Notes: generated by a model not told the origin, from the letters alone. DNA of 61,177 bases from Chelatococcus sp. (GCA_003248805.1 QFQY01000024.1:1-61177), one strand, 5' to 3'; numbered from the stretch's first letter, positions 1 to 9,223 are shown. Program-made: numbers and translations.

Positions 1-75
<75 letters not shown>

Positions 76-165
76 CGGATCTCTCCTCGACATCGCCGGA
101 TCGCATATCGGGGCTTGGCACCGCGCCTGCCTCGCCTGCATGCTCGCGACCGTAAGGAGACGTCG

Positions 166-624
166 ATGTCCTTCGAGACCGACATCGCTGTGCGGCTTCT
201 GGTCGGCCTTCTCGCAGGGGCCGTCGTGGGCTGGCAGCGCACCGTCAAGCACAAGAGCGCCGGCATCCGGACCTTCGGGCTGGTCGGGGTGGGCTCCGCC
301 GCCGCCGCGGCGATGTTCTCCGTGGAGCTGCATCCCGACGCCGCGAGCCGCGCCGTCCAGGGCGTGCTGACCGGCATCGGCTTCCTCGGCGCGGGCATGA
401 TCGTCCGGCGCGGCGACGAAGCGTCTCCCCATGGCCTGACCACGGCGGCGGCGATCTGGGTCACGGCCGCGCTGGGCTGCGCGGCCGGCGTCGGCCACTG
501 GCAGATCAGCCTGATCGCGACGGGGTTCGCGCTCCTGCTCCTGGCCCTCGACCATTCGATCGAATACTGGGCCGGCAGGCGCCGCCGGGCGGACGAGAAG
601 ACGGATCGCGCAACCGGCCCCTGA
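166..624 (+). CDS. MgtC/SapB family membrane protein
   Basis: A 152-residue protein with about four hydrophobic segments. It carries the family's N-terminal pattern (LLVGLLAGAVVGWQR) and the signature GLTTAAAIWVTAALG near residues 88-102. MgtC/SapB proteins are inner-membrane proteins linked to magnesium limitation and intracellular survival; the small stand-alone members are poorly characterised. I chose the ATG at 166 because AAGGAG lies just upstream; an in-frame ATG at 115 would add 17 non-hydrophobic residues. The C-terminus is a short charged tail (WAGRRRRADEK). The gene stands alone between the tRNA and a proline-rich small gene. Family assignment is strong; the specific role is unknown. 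Confidence 0.88.
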   Translation: MSFETDIAVRLLVGLLAGAVVGWQRTVKHKSAGIRTFGLVGVGSAAAAAMFSVELHPDAASRAVQGVLTGIGFLGAGMIVRRGDEASPHGLTTAAAIWVTAALGCAAGVGHWQISLIATGFALLLLALDHSIEYWAGRRRRADEKTDRATGP

Positions 625-676
625 GGCGCGAACTTTCCGCGACAGCCGGCGTTGCCTCCCCATGACGGAGGGATGC

Positions 677-931
677 ATGACGAGCGACAGCACATGGGCC
701 GCAGGGCCGGGCGAAACGCCGGCGATCCCCAATCCGCCACCGGAGGCGCCGCCTCTGACACCGACCGAGGTGCCGCCCGCGCCGCCGGTCGAAAGCCCGC
801 CCGACGAGGAGCCGGTCGGCATCCCGACGGAGCCGCCGCCGGAGCTTCCGCCCAACGCGCCGCCGGAGGGGCCCCCGGCCACGCCGATCGACCTGCCGCC
901 GGCGCGCGATCCGCGCCAGCCGCAGGAATGA
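677..931 (+). CDS. Proline-rich small protein
   Basis: An 84-residue protein from the ATG at 677, which has GGAGGG four bases upstream; an in-frame ATG at 662 adds five residues. After a short N-terminus it is almost entirely proline-rich, with PP pairs every 5-8 residues separated by acidic or small residues and ending near PPARDPRQPQE. It has no signal peptide, membrane segment or cysteine. Short proline-rich polypeptides of this kind occur in Hyphomicrobiales, but I know no function. A longer reading frame exists on the opposite strand. I prefer this strand because of the Shine-Dalgarno and the regular acidic/proline composition. Confidence 0.5.
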   Translation: MTSDSTWAAGPGETPAIPNPPPEAPPLTPTEVPPAPPVESPPDEEPVGIPTEPPPELPPNAPPEGPPATPIDLPPARDPRQPQE

Positions 932-938
932 AGGGGCG

Positions 939-1448
939 TCAAGCTGCCTTGCGGTCGAGCTTCTTCACGAAGCGGTGCCAGCCGCGCAGTTGGGTATCGA
1001 CGCTGAGTTTTTCAGCGGACAGTGCGTAAATCCAATCCGGCCGGAGACGGAATGGGCTGATGGTGATTTCAGGCCTGATCGCATCCGGAACAACGCGGCC
1101 CTTATCGTCTCGGAATTCGGCCCTGATATCCATGGTCATTATGGGGTTATTTAGGAACTCCGCCCCAAACGCGCTGTTGGGGCTGAATAGGGTAACGATC
1201 CAAGGGTCGATCGAAGTTGGCGTCACCGCTCGCTCATACGCCCTAAAAAGCGCATCGTAGATGCTGCTTGGACCCAGTCTGTCGACAAGCGATGTTACCA
1301 TTAACAGGTGAAATTGCTCGCTCTCGTCAACAGCCCAACTTAGGGCTTGAGGCACGATTCCATGCTTCCTGAGAGAAATCAGATAGTCCGTACCTGCTTG
1401 GCGCCGTTCTGCCGAAAGTGTGGTCGACGTCAAAGCGAACTCAGCCAT
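939..1448 (-). CDS. Unknown protein, partner of HEPN-like gene
   Basis: A 169-residue soluble protein that I do not recognise. It has no signal peptide or membrane segment. The N-terminal 75 residues look helical (DESEQFHLLMVTSLVDRLG), and the C-terminal half holds alternating hydrophobic segments (PEITISPFRLRPDWIYALS) that may be beta strands, ending in a basic tail. The start at 1448 has an excellent GGGAGGTG Shine-Dalgarno at 1456-1463, inside the 3' end of the upstream HEPN-like gene; the two genes overlap by 19 bp, implying coupled translation. GC is near 53-55% in the lines I counted, clearly below the neighbours, which suggests the pair arrived together by transfer. Confidence 0.75.
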   Translation of the reverse strand: MAEFALTSTTLSAERRQAGTDYLISLRKHGIVPQALSWAVDESEQFHLLMVTSLVDRLGPSSIYDALFRAYERAVTPTSIDPWIVTLFSPNSAFGAEFLNNPIMTMDIRAEFRDDKGRVVPDAIRPEITISPFRLRPDWIYALSAEKLSVDTQLRGWHRFVKKLDRKAA

Positions 1449-1837
1449 TCGTAGACACCTCCCTCACCAAAAACCGCATTTACCATATCACGAGCAACCC
1501 GTCGGGGCATCCTTTCATTCATATAGTCGTGCTGACGGTCCCAATCGAGCACAGCCTTCACTCGCCCTCGCAGCTCTTTGGGCACGTCTGATCGGTCGAT
1601 ATTGGCGTAGATCATCAATTTGCGAAGGTCATGGGTGTAAAGTTCGGGATTGGATTCGCGCGAGGGCCAAGCGTTTAGGCGCCGGCGCCTGAGGATGACC
1701 GCCTTAAGTGCAAATTCGATGGCTGCGCCCGACGATAACCAAGCTTCGCGGCAATGAAGCCGGTCGTTTTGCATCGCCAGGGCGACAGCTTTCTTGCTTT
1801 CCGCACGCGCGATTAAATCCTCTGCCGTGAGTGCCAT
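1430..1837 (-). CDS. HEPN-like small protein
   Basis: A 135-residue helical protein. Its pattern GAAIEFALKAVILRR (residues 37-51) followed by THDLRKLM (68-75) resembles the HEPN fold, where an alpha-helix with E-x-x-L-K-A precedes a T-H-D-L turn. I do not see the R-x4-6-H ribonuclease motif clearly; RQH at 101-103 is too short. So it may be a catalytically inactive HEPN, or only a helical look-alike. The ATG at 1837 has GGGTGA upstream. The reading frame is open far beyond this point, but the upstream part is antisense to the M20 peptidase gene. It is the first gene of a two-gene overlapping operon with lower GC than its surroundings. Confidence 0.7.
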   Translation of the reverse strand: MALTAEDLIARAESKKAVALAMQNDRLHCREAWLSSGAAIEFALKAVILRRRRLNAWPSRESNPELYTHDLRKLMIYANIDRSDVPKELRGRVKAVLDWDRQHDYMNERMPRRVARDMVNAVFGEGGVYEWLSSL

Positions 1838-1887
1838 ATCACCCGGTTCCGCCCTGCGGATAACTTGGTCGTTCCGCTGATGACGCG

Positions 1888-3291
1888 TCAACCGACCAAT
1901 TGAGGAGCTTGTGGCGTCTCTCCGCTGCCGATGTCCCAGTAGAGCCCCGCCATCAGGGTCAGCCCCTCGCGGGCGATGGCGGCCGGCAGATGCTCGTCCG
2001 GGGCGTGCTGGGAGCAGCCGGGATAGGAATGCGGCACCCAGATCGTGCGCAGGCCCAGGACATCCGCGAAAATGTCGTTGGGCAGCGAGCCGCCGAGATT
2101 GGGCAGGAGCGCGGGCTTCTTGCCGGTGCTCTGCGCGATCGAGTCGACCGTGAAGGTCACCCAAGGATCCTCGGGGTCGAGCCGGGTCGCGCCGAAGCGC
2201 TCCGCGCCTGGCATGATGATCTCGACCATCGGGAAGCCGTGGCGGTCGAGATGGCGGCGCATGGCCGGGACCACGTCCTTCGGGTCGATGCCGACGACGA
2301 AGCGCAGCGCCACGCGGGCCCAGGCGCTCGGGGGCACCGCGTTGACCGGGGTCTCCGGCACGCCCGACTTCATCGCCAGCACGTCGAAGGAGCACCAGCC
2401 GAAGACCTGCTCGGCCGGCGAAAGGCCGGGCTCGCCCCAGTTCGGGTCGATCGCCGGCCCGTCCGGTCCGCCGTCGATCTCGCAATCGGCCACGGCGCGG
2501 CGCACGGCCGGCGGCAGCTCCTTCGGCACCCATTCATGGATGCGGATCTGGCCGGTCGGCGAGGTGATCGAGGCGATGGCGTGGGCGAGCTGGATCGCCG
2601 GGTCCGAGAGGATGCCGCCCCAGTTGCCCGAATGATGCCCGCCCTCGCGCGCGACGATCTGCAGGTCGAAGGTGATGACGCCGCGCGCACCGAGGAAGAC
2701 CGTCGGCCGCTCGGCGTTGAGGCGCGGACCGTCCGAGGCGATCAGCATGTCGGCCTTGAACAGCTCCTTCTGCTCCTCGCAGAGCTCGCGCAGGCCGGGA
2801 GAACCCGATTCCTCGCCCATCTCGATCAGGTATTTCGCGTTGAAGCCGAGCTTGCCGCGCGTCTCGATCACCGCCTTCAGCGCGTTGATGTTGATGACGT
2901 GCTGGCCCTTGTTGTCGACGACGCCGCGCCCGTACCAGCGGCCTTCGCGCTCGACGAGCGTCCAGGGCGAGAGCCCCTCGCTCCATTGCGCGTCGAGGCC
3001 TCGGATGACGTCGCCATGGCCGTAGCCGAGCACGGTCGGCAGGGCAGGGTCCTCGATGCGCTCGGCATACAGGAAGGGGCCCCTGGCCTTGGGATGGGTG
3101 AGCGTGCGGCAGGTGAAGCCGAGCGATTCCAGCAGCGGCCGCATCTCGGTTTCGAGATAATCACTGAGCACGGGGGCGCGGTCGGGATTCTGGCTCTCGG
3201 TCGGCATGGCGACCAGGCGGGCAAGGTCGGTCCTGAACCGGCCGGAGTCGAAATAGTCTTGCGCATGCGAGATCGCGCTGGCGCGGGTCAT
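1888..3291 (-). CDS. M20 family metallopeptidase
   Basis: A 467-residue M20/M28-type zinc peptidase or amidohydrolase. It has the metal-binding pattern GYGHGDVI followed by GRGVVDNKGQH (bridging Asp), the catalytic-glutamate motif IEMGEESGSPGL, and a C-terminal metal His in HSYPGCSQHAPDEH. Members hydrolyse dipeptides or N-acyl amino acids in the cytoplasm; the substrate cannot be read from sequence. I chose the ATG at 3291, with GGAG about nine bases upstream, which begins just before the conserved SHAQDYFDSGRF stretch. ATGs at 3306 and 3312 are alternatives. It is divergent from the SNF2-type gene, and its 3' end lies 50 bp from the HEPN-like cassette. Confidence 0.88.
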   Translation of the reverse strand: MTRASAISHAQDYFDSGRFRTDLARLVAMPTESQNPDRAPVLSDYLETEMRPLLESLGFTCRTLTHPKARGPFLYAERIEDPALPTVLGYGHGDVIRGLDAQWSEGLSPWTLVEREGRWYGRGVVDNKGQHVININALKAVIETRGKLGFNAKYLIEMGEESGSPGLRELCEEQKELFKADMLIASDGPRLNAERPTVFLGARGVITFDLQIVAREGGHHSGNWGGILSDPAIQLAHAIASITSPTGQIRIHEWVPKELPPAVRRAVADCEIDGGPDGPAIDPNWGEPGLSPAEQVFGWCSFDVLAMKSGVPETPVNAVPPSAWARVALRFVVGIDPKDVVPAMRRHLDRHGFPMVEIIMPGAERFGATRLDPEDPWVTFTVDSIAQSTGKKPALLPNLGGSLPNDIFADVLGLRTIWVPHSYPGCSQHAPDEHLPAAIAREGLTLMAGLYWDIGSGETPQAPQLVG

Positions 3292-3449
3292 GGGGCGGTT
3301 CTCCATCGGCATCGTCCGCCTGCCTCGGCGGATGCGTCGGACACGACATTGCCGATGGACGGGGCCATGGGCCAGTGCAAAAGAAGGGGCCACAATGCCA
3401 TGTCCGCGCATCGTCCGGGCAGCCGATCCCACTCCTTGCTCCGGCGACC

Positions 3450-4868
3450 ATGCGCGACGACGGCGATCCCATTCGCTTCATCCCCCACGCCCACCAGATC
3501 GTCGCCCGCGACGCCATCCTCGCCGCCCGCGCCAAGGGCGCGCAGGGCTTCCTGCTGGGCGACCTGACCGGGCTCGGCAAGACGCTCTCGGCCTGGCTCG
3601 CGCTGTCCGCCATGCCGGAGGCGGAGGTGCTGGTGATCTGCCCGAAAGGCGCGATCCCGCAATGGCGGCGCACGATCGCCCATTCCGGCCTGGCGGCGAA
3701 GCGCGTCACGCTGATGAATTTCGAGCGGACCAAGTCGCTGCTCGCGCCGCCGGCCGAATCGAAAAAGCGTTCGACCCGGGCGAAGAACAACGAACTCGCC
3801 AGGCACGGTACGCCGAAGCGCGTCTGGCCGCTGGTGGTGATCGACGAGGCGCATCGCATCCGCAATCCCGGCTCGCAGCAGGGGCTGGTCTGCCGGCAGA
3901 TGGCGGCGGCGGCCGAGTTCACGATCTATATGAGCGCCACCGCCGGCCAGTCGCCGCACGAGCTTTCCTATCTGGCTCCGCTGCTGGCGAAGGCGGCGGG
4001 CATGCCGAGTGCCGATCTGGACGGTTTTCGCGCGCTGATGAAGCGGCTGAAGATCGGCCGGGCCAGGGGGCGCTGGAAGAACTGGAGCTGGGAGCCCAAC
4101 GAGGCCGACCGCAAGGCGATGGCCGATCTGCTCTATCGCGGCGCGAACGCGATCGGCCTCAGGCGCCGGCCGGAGGAGATCGCCGGCTGGCCGGAGGTGC
4201 AGCGGGAGCTGGCGCCGGTCGCGCTCGATACGGCGGCCCGCAAGCTCTACGACGCGACCTGGCGCGAGTTCCGCAAGGAGCTCGGACTGGCCGGGGGCTC
4301 GACGCGCAAGCCCCAGGGCTGGGCGGCGGATCTGCGCTTCCGCCAGAAGGCGAGCCTGCTGCGCATCGCGGGAACGGTGGATTTCTGCGACGATCTGCTC
4401 GGCAATGACGAGCAGGTGGCGGTGTCCGTCGCCTTCCTCGAGACCAGCGCGATGCTGGCGGACAGCTTGCGCGGGCGGGGCTGGCGCGTCGGCGAGATCA
4501 ATGGCGAGCGCAGCGGCGCGGTCAACGAGGAGAGCCGCATCGCCTTCCAGACCGGGCAGCTCGACGCGGTGATCTTCACGGTGACGGAGTCGATCTCGCT
4601 GCATCGTGGCGAGATGCCGGGCGGCGAGCGCGAACGCTCGCTGGTGATCCACGACATGCGCCACAGCGCGATCCAGCTCCAGCAGATCGAGGGCCGCTGC
4701 CATCGCGACGGCCAGCACGCCACGATCTTCTACGCCTATGCCGAGGAGACCGTGGAGGAGGCCATCGCCGCGACGGTGATCCAGCGCATGGCGGCGATGG
4801 AGGGGCTGGCGGGCGACGACACCGCGATGCTGGAGGCGATCGCGCAGGCGATGGAGGCGGGGGATTGA
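3450..4868 (+). CDS. Stand-alone SNF2-type DEAD/DEAH ATPase
   Basis: A 472-residue helicase superfamily 2 protein. The modified Walker A GDLTGLGKT is at residues 37-45, DEAH at 132-135, SAT (motif III) at 162-164 and a motif VI-like QQIEGRCHRDGQ near residue 410. The order and spacing match the SNF2/UvsW-like ATPases seen in phages and mobile elements. It has little beyond the two RecA-like lobes: no nuclease, SWIM or target-recognition domain. The start at 3450 is placed just before the first conserved block; the Shine-Dalgarno is weak, and an in-frame start at 3375 is possible. Function is unknown, with DNA translocation or remodelling likely. Its GC matches the neighbours, so it has probably been resident for a long time. 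Confidence 0.82.
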   Translation: MRDDGDPIRFIPHAHQIVARDAILAARAKGAQGFLLGDLTGLGKTLSAWLALSAMPEAEVLVICPKGAIPQWRRTIAHSGLAAKRVTLMNFERTKSLLAPPAESKKRSTRAKNNELARHGTPKRVWPLVVIDEAHRIRNPGSQQGLVCRQMAAAAEFTIYMSATAGQSPHELSYLAPLLAKAAGMPSADLDGFRALMKRLKIGRARGRWKNWSWEPNEADRKAMADLLYRGANAIGLRRRPEEIAGWPEVQRELAPVALDTAARKLYDATWREFRKELGLAGGSTRKPQGWAADLRFRQKASLLRIAGTVDFCDDLLGNDEQVAVSVAFLETSAMLADSLRGRGWRVGEINGERSGAVNEESRIAFQTGQLDAVIFTVTESISLHRGEMPGGERERSLVIHDMRHSAIQLQQIEGRCHRDGQHATIFYAYAEETVEEAIAATVIQRMAAMEGLAGDDTAMLEAIAQAMEAGD

Positions 4869-4878
4869 GAGAGGCCTC

Positions 4879-6936
4879 CTATGCCTCTCCACGCGCCGGG
4901 CCGAGCTTCGCCAGCCTCGCGCGGACCGCCTCGTCGTCCAGCAGGGCTCCGGCGTCGCCGTCGAGCCGGTGACGCCAGTTCGGCTTCTCGGTCGTGGTGC
5001 CCGGCACGTTGGGCTGGGTGCGGATGCCGAGCGCGTCCTCGATCGCCAGCAGCTTCAGTTCGCAGGGAGTCCTGACGATGTAGCCGACCGCCGCGTCGAC
5101 GACGGGCGCGGTGTCTTCAGGATCCGGCCGTTCGCCCTCGACCAGCCCGGCGCGCTGGAAGGAGCCCCAGAGCAGGCCGCGATCCCAGGCGCGTATGCCC
5201 TGGTGGTCGATGCCGTCATCGGCCTGCGGAAGGTCGGAGCCGGCCCACCAGCCGGCGGTCGGGACGAGGTCGTGGGTGGTGGTGAGCGCGGCCGCTCCGG
5301 CATCCCACTCGTCCGGCGGGACATAGCCGTCGGGCACGCGCTCGAAGCGCAGGACCCGCATGCCGGCGACGCCCTGCTCCGCGAGATAGCCGCGGAACCC
5401 GTCGGGCAGCGTGCCGAGGTCCTCGCCGATGACGATGGCACGGTGGCGCCAGGATTCGAGCGCGATCAGCCGGAACAGCGTTTCCGACGGGAAGGAGACA
5501 TAGGCGCCGTCGAGCGCTCCCATGCCGTCCGGGATCAGCCAGAGCCGGCTCATCCCCATGACGTGGTCGATGCGGATGCCTCCGGCATGGCGCAGGCTGG
5601 CGCGCAGCGTCTCGATGAAGGGCGCATAGCCCGAGGCGGCGAGCCCGCGCGGAGAGAAGGTGGTGAGGCCCCAGTTCTGGCCGTCGACGGCGTAGTAGTC
5701 CGGCGGGGCTCCGACGCTGAGGCCGCCCAGCACCTCGTCCTGCCGGCTCCAGGCATGGCTGCCCGAGCCGTCCATGCCGATGGCGAGGTCGGCGATCAGC
5801 CCGACCGACATGCCGGCCTCGCGGCAGGCGCGCTGCGCTTCCGCATAGGAACGGCCGAGCAGCCATTGCAGGAAGATCTGGTAGTCGACCTCCTCGGCAT
5901 GGGCGGCGGCGAAGTCCGCGACCTCGGGGCTGGCGGGATCGCGGAACGGCGCCTGCCAATGGCGCCAGTGCCAGGCCAGCGGGTCGCGCTTCAGCTCGGC
6001 CGCGTGCAGCACCTCGAACACGGCGTGGCCGCGCAGTAGTGGGGAGGCCCCGGCGCGGTAGCGCTCGAAATCGGCCCGGCCGGCCTGCGGCGCATCGGGC
6101 GCGCGCATGGCCTCGAAGACGGCGCGCAGCAGCCGCTGCTTCGCCGTCGAGGCTGCGGGCCAGTCGATCAGCGGCTGTTCGGAGAGGCGCGCCATCTCGT
6201 CGGCCAGGCCCGCGCGCCGGGCGAGGTCGCGGACCTGCTCCGGTGGCAACGCGAAAGCGGGGTCGGCGTGGAGAGGGTTGTAGAAGAGCCGCGTCGAGGG
6301 CGAGTAGGGGCTGAAGCGCCCGGTATCGGCGCCGTAGAGGGCATGGACCGGGCTGATCGCCAGGGCATCGGCACCGCGCCTCGCGGCGGCCCGGCCAAGG
6401 GCCGCGACACCGCCGAAATGGCCGATGCCACCGTCGTCCTGCGTGCGCAGCGAATAGATCTGCGCGGCGAGGCCCCAGCCGGGGCCGCCATGGATGTCCG
6501 CGAAGGTGACGCATCTGGCCGGCGCGGTCGCGATGGTGACGTCGCCATCCGGCAGGCGCGCGGCATGATAGCCCGGCACGTCGAAGGGCGGCAGGGTGAG
6601 CGCGCCGTCATAGCCCTCGACGGACGTCACGGTCAGGCGCGCGCCGTCGTCCAGCGCGATCTCGACGGGCGTGCCGGCCGGGGCACGCAGGGGCAGGGCC
6701 ACGGGCTGGCCGATGCGTGCCGTGACGAGTTGCGGCGATCCCGCGGAGGGGCCGGCGCCCTCGACGAGAGACAGCGAATTGCGCAGATCGGCGTCGTCGC
6801 CGGCGGGCAGGCCGAGCGCCGCGAGGATGGCGCGCAGGCTTTCGGGCGAGACGATGCGCTCGGCCCCCGTCTGCTCGGTCCATTGCGTGGCGACGCCGGC
6901 CTTGGCCGCAAGCTGGCGCAGGGTGTCGTCGCTCAT
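4879..6936 (-). CDS. malQ: 4-alpha-glucanotransferase (amylomaltase)
   Basis: A 685-residue GH77 enzyme, close to the E. coli MalQ length. It transfers alpha-1,4-glucan chains between malto-oligosaccharides in the cytoplasm. Visible motifs are the nucleophile region GIRIDHVMGMSRLW near residue 455, the acid/base region VIGEDLGTLP near 503 and TTTHDLVPTAGW near 555. The N-terminal 140 residues form the beta-rich domain typical of bacterial MalQ. It lies 70 bp downstream of glgB on the same strand, so it probably joins glgB in one transcript and recycles short glucans released from glycogen. Confidence 0.95.
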   Translation of the reverse strand: MSDDTLRQLAAKAGVATQWTEQTGAERIVSPESLRAILAALGLPAGDDADLRNSLSLVEGAGPSAGSPQLVTARIGQPVALPLRAPAGTPVEIALDDGARLTVTSVEGYDGALTLPPFDVPGYHAARLPDGDVTIATAPARCVTFADIHGGPGWGLAAQIYSLRTQDDGGIGHFGGVAALGRAAARRGADALAISPVHALYGADTGRFSPYSPSTRLFYNPLHADPAFALPPEQVRDLARRAGLADEMARLSEQPLIDWPAASTAKQRLLRAVFEAMRAPDAPQAGRADFERYRAGASPLLRGHAVFEVLHAAELKRDPLAWHWRHWQAPFRDPASPEVADFAAAHAEEVDYQIFLQWLLGRSYAEAQRACREAGMSVGLIADLAIGMDGSGSHAWSRQDEVLGGLSVGAPPDYYAVDGQNWGLTTFSPRGLAASGYAPFIETLRASLRHAGGIRIDHVMGMSRLWLIPDGMGALDGAYVSFPSETLFRLIALESWRHRAIVIGEDLGTLPDGFRGYLAEQGVAGMRVLRFERVPDGYVPPDEWDAGAAALTTTHDLVPTAGWWAGSDLPQADDGIDHQGIRAWDRGLLWGSFQRAGLVEGERPDPEDTAPVVDAAVGYIVRTPCELKLLAIEDALGIRTQPNVPGTTTEKPNWRHRLDGDAGALLDDEAVRARLAKLGPARGEA

Positions 6937-7006
6937 CGTCGTCTCCGGAAGAAGGGCGGGCTACGGCATCGGGCCGGGAAGGCCGGTGCTGGAACAAGGA
7001 GATGCT

Positions 7007-9223
7007 CTAGCCGGGGCCGTCGGCATGTTCGAGCACCAGCAGGGCGAGCGGCGGCAGGGTCAAGGACAGGCTCTGCCGCTGTCCATGCGACGGGGCGGCG
7101 GTCGTCCTGCGTTCCCCGTCGTTGCCCAGCCCGGAGCCGGCATAGAGGCCGGCGTCGCTGTTGAGCTTCTCGCGCCAGATTCCCGCCACCGGGACGCCGA
7201 TCCGGTAGTCGTGGCGTGGCACCGGCGTCATGTTGGCGACGACGAGCAGCGGAGGCCCGCCATCGCCGGCCGAGCGGGTGAAGGCGAAGACGGAGTTGAC
7301 GTCGTCGTCGGCGACGACCCAGGCGAAGCCCTCGGGCGCGTGGTCGAGCCGGTGCAGGGCCGGCGTGCCGCGATAGAGCGCGTTCAGGTCGCGGACCAAT
7401 TGCATTGTGCCGCGCCTCAGGCGGTCGTCCGGATGCGGCCAGGGGAAGGGCGCATCGACGTTCCACTCGTCCTGCGCGCCGAACTCGCAGCCCATGAACA
7501 GCAGCTTCTTGCCCGGATGGGTCCACATCAGGGCGAGGCAGAGGCGCAGATTGGCGAAGCGCTGCCAGTCGTCGCCCGGCATCCGCGCGAGCAGCGAGCC
7601 CTTTCCGTGCACGACCTCGTCATGGGAGATCGGCAGCATGAAATTCTCGGAGAAGGCGTAGATCAGGCCGAAGGTGACGTCGTCGCCGTGATGGCGGCGA
7701 TGGATCGGATCGCGTGCGAAATAGCGCAACGTGTCGTGCATCCAGCCCATGTTCCATTTGAAGTGGAAGCCGAGCCCGCCATGATGGACGGGCGTGGTGA
7801 CGCCGGGCCAGGCGGTCGACTCCTCCGCGATGGTGACGGCGCCGCGCCCGCGCGCGCCGACCAGCGTGTTGAGCTCCTGCAGGAAGGACACAGCCTCGAA
7901 ATTCTCGCGGCCGCCGAGATGGTTGGGCACCCATTCGCCGGGCTCGCGGCTGTAGTCGCGGTAGAGCATCGAGGCGACCGCGTCGACGCGCAGGCCGTCG
8001 AGATGGAAACGCTCGATCCACCAGAGCGCCGAGGCGATGAGGAAGCCGCGCACCTCGCGCCGGCCGAGATTGTAGATCAGCGTGTTCCAGTCGCGGTGGA
8101 AGCCCTGGCGCGGGTCCTCGTGCTCGTAGAGGGCGGTGCCGTCGAAGCGGGCGAGGCCATGCTCGTCGGAGGGGAAATGCGCGGGCACCCAGTCGAGGAT
8201 GACGCCGATGCCGGCGGCATGGCAGCGGTCGACGAAGCGGGCGAAGGCCTCCGGAGGCCCCAGCCGCGCGGTCGGCGCGAAGAGGCCGAGCGGCTGGTAG
8301 CCCCAGGAGCCGCCGAAAGGATGCTCGGTGATGGGCAGCAGCTCGACATGGCTGAAGCCCATATAGTCGAGATAGGGAATCAGCCGTTCCGTCGCCTCGT
8401 CCCAGCTTCCCATCTGGCCCCATTCGCTCCTGAGCCAGGAGCCGACATGGACCTCGTAGGCGGCCAGCGGCTCGGCCATCGGGTGGGCGCGCTCGCGCCT
8501 CTCGAGCCAGCGGTCGTCGGTCCAGGCGAAATCGGGCGCGGCTGCGACGATCGAGCCGGTGCGCGGAGGCTCTTCCTGCCGGCGCGCCAGCGGATCGGCC
8601 TTCCAGGGCAGCTGCTCGCCATGCGCCCCGGTCAGCGCGTATTTGTAGACCGCGCCGGGCTGGAGGCCGGGGATGAACAGCTCCCAGATGCCGGGGCCGA
8701 GCCGCTTGCGCATCGGATGGCGGCGGATGTCCCAGCCGTTGAAATCGCCCACCACCGAGACATGCGAGGCGTTCGGCGCCCAGACGGCGAAGAGCACGCC
8801 GTCGACCCCGTCGATGCTGCGCGGGTTCGAGCCGAGCTGCGTCGCGAGGTCGAAATGCCGGCCCTCCGCGAACAGGTAGATGTCCTGCTCCGACAGCAGC
8901 AGGCCGAACGCATACGGGTCGGCCGCCTCGACGATGCCGTCGGGCCAGGACGTGCGCAGGCGATAGGGCACGCCGGGCGGGCAGGGCGCCTCGAACAGGC
9001 CTCCGCCCTCCGCCAGCATCGCGGCGGTGCGGCGGGATTCGCCCTCGCCGGTGACGAGCTCGACGTAGTGTGCGCCGGGCAGGAAGGCCCGCACGATCGT
9101 GCCGCCCTCGACATCGTGGCGACCGAGGACGGCGAAGGGATCGGGATGGCGCGCTTCCTGGAGCAGGGCCGCCTCATGGGCCGAGAGCAGGGGCAGGCGC
9201 AGCGAGAGTTCGGGCATCAGCAT
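7007..9223 (-). CDS. glgB: 1,4-alpha-glucan branching enzyme
   Basis: A 738-residue GH13 enzyme that introduces alpha-1,6 branches into glycogen. The N-terminal carbohydrate-binding modules (with WAPNASHVSVVGDFNGWD near residue 160) are followed by the catalytic barrel. The barrel has LRVDAVASMLYRDY near 414 (nucleophile Asp), TIAEESTAWPGV near 465 (acid/base Glu) and PISHDEVVHGK near 534 (transition-state Asp). The length matches E. coli GlgB (728). The start at 9223 gives MLMPELSLRL; the ATG two codons later is also possible. It heads a glgB-malQ pair and is divergent from the DUF2934 gene. Confidence 0.96.
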   Translation of the reverse strand: MLMPELSLRLPLLSAHEAALLQEARHPDPFAVLGRHDVEGGTIVRAFLPGAHYVELVTGEGESRRTAAMLAEGGGLFEAPCPPGVPYRLRTSWPDGIVEAADPYAFGLLLSEQDIYLFAEGRHFDLATQLGSNPRSIDGVDGVLFAVWAPNASHVSVVGDFNGWDIRRHPMRKRLGPGIWELFIPGLQPGAVYKYALTGAHGEQLPWKADPLARRQEEPPRTGSIVAAAPDFAWTDDRWLERRERAHPMAEPLAAYEVHVGSWLRSEWGQMGSWDEATERLIPYLDYMGFSHVELLPITEHPFGGSWGYQPLGLFAPTARLGPPEAFARFVDRCHAAGIGVILDWVPAHFPSDEHGLARFDGTALYEHEDPRQGFHRDWNTLIYNLGRREVRGFLIASALWWIERFHLDGLRVDAVASMLYRDYSREPGEWVPNHLGGRENFEAVSFLQELNTLVGARGRGAVTIAEESTAWPGVTTPVHHGGLGFHFKWNMGWMHDTLRYFARDPIHRRHHGDDVTFGLIYAFSENFMLPISHDEVVHGKGSLLARMPGDDWQRFANLRLCLALMWTHPGKKLLFMGCEFGAQDEWNVDAPFPWPHPDDRLRRGTMQLVRDLNALYRGTPALHRLDHAPEGFAWVVADDDVNSVFAFTRSAGDGGPPLLVVANMTPVPRHDYRIGVPVAGIWREKLNSDAGLYAGSGLGNDGERRTTAAPSHGQRQSLSLTLPPLALLVLEHADGPG

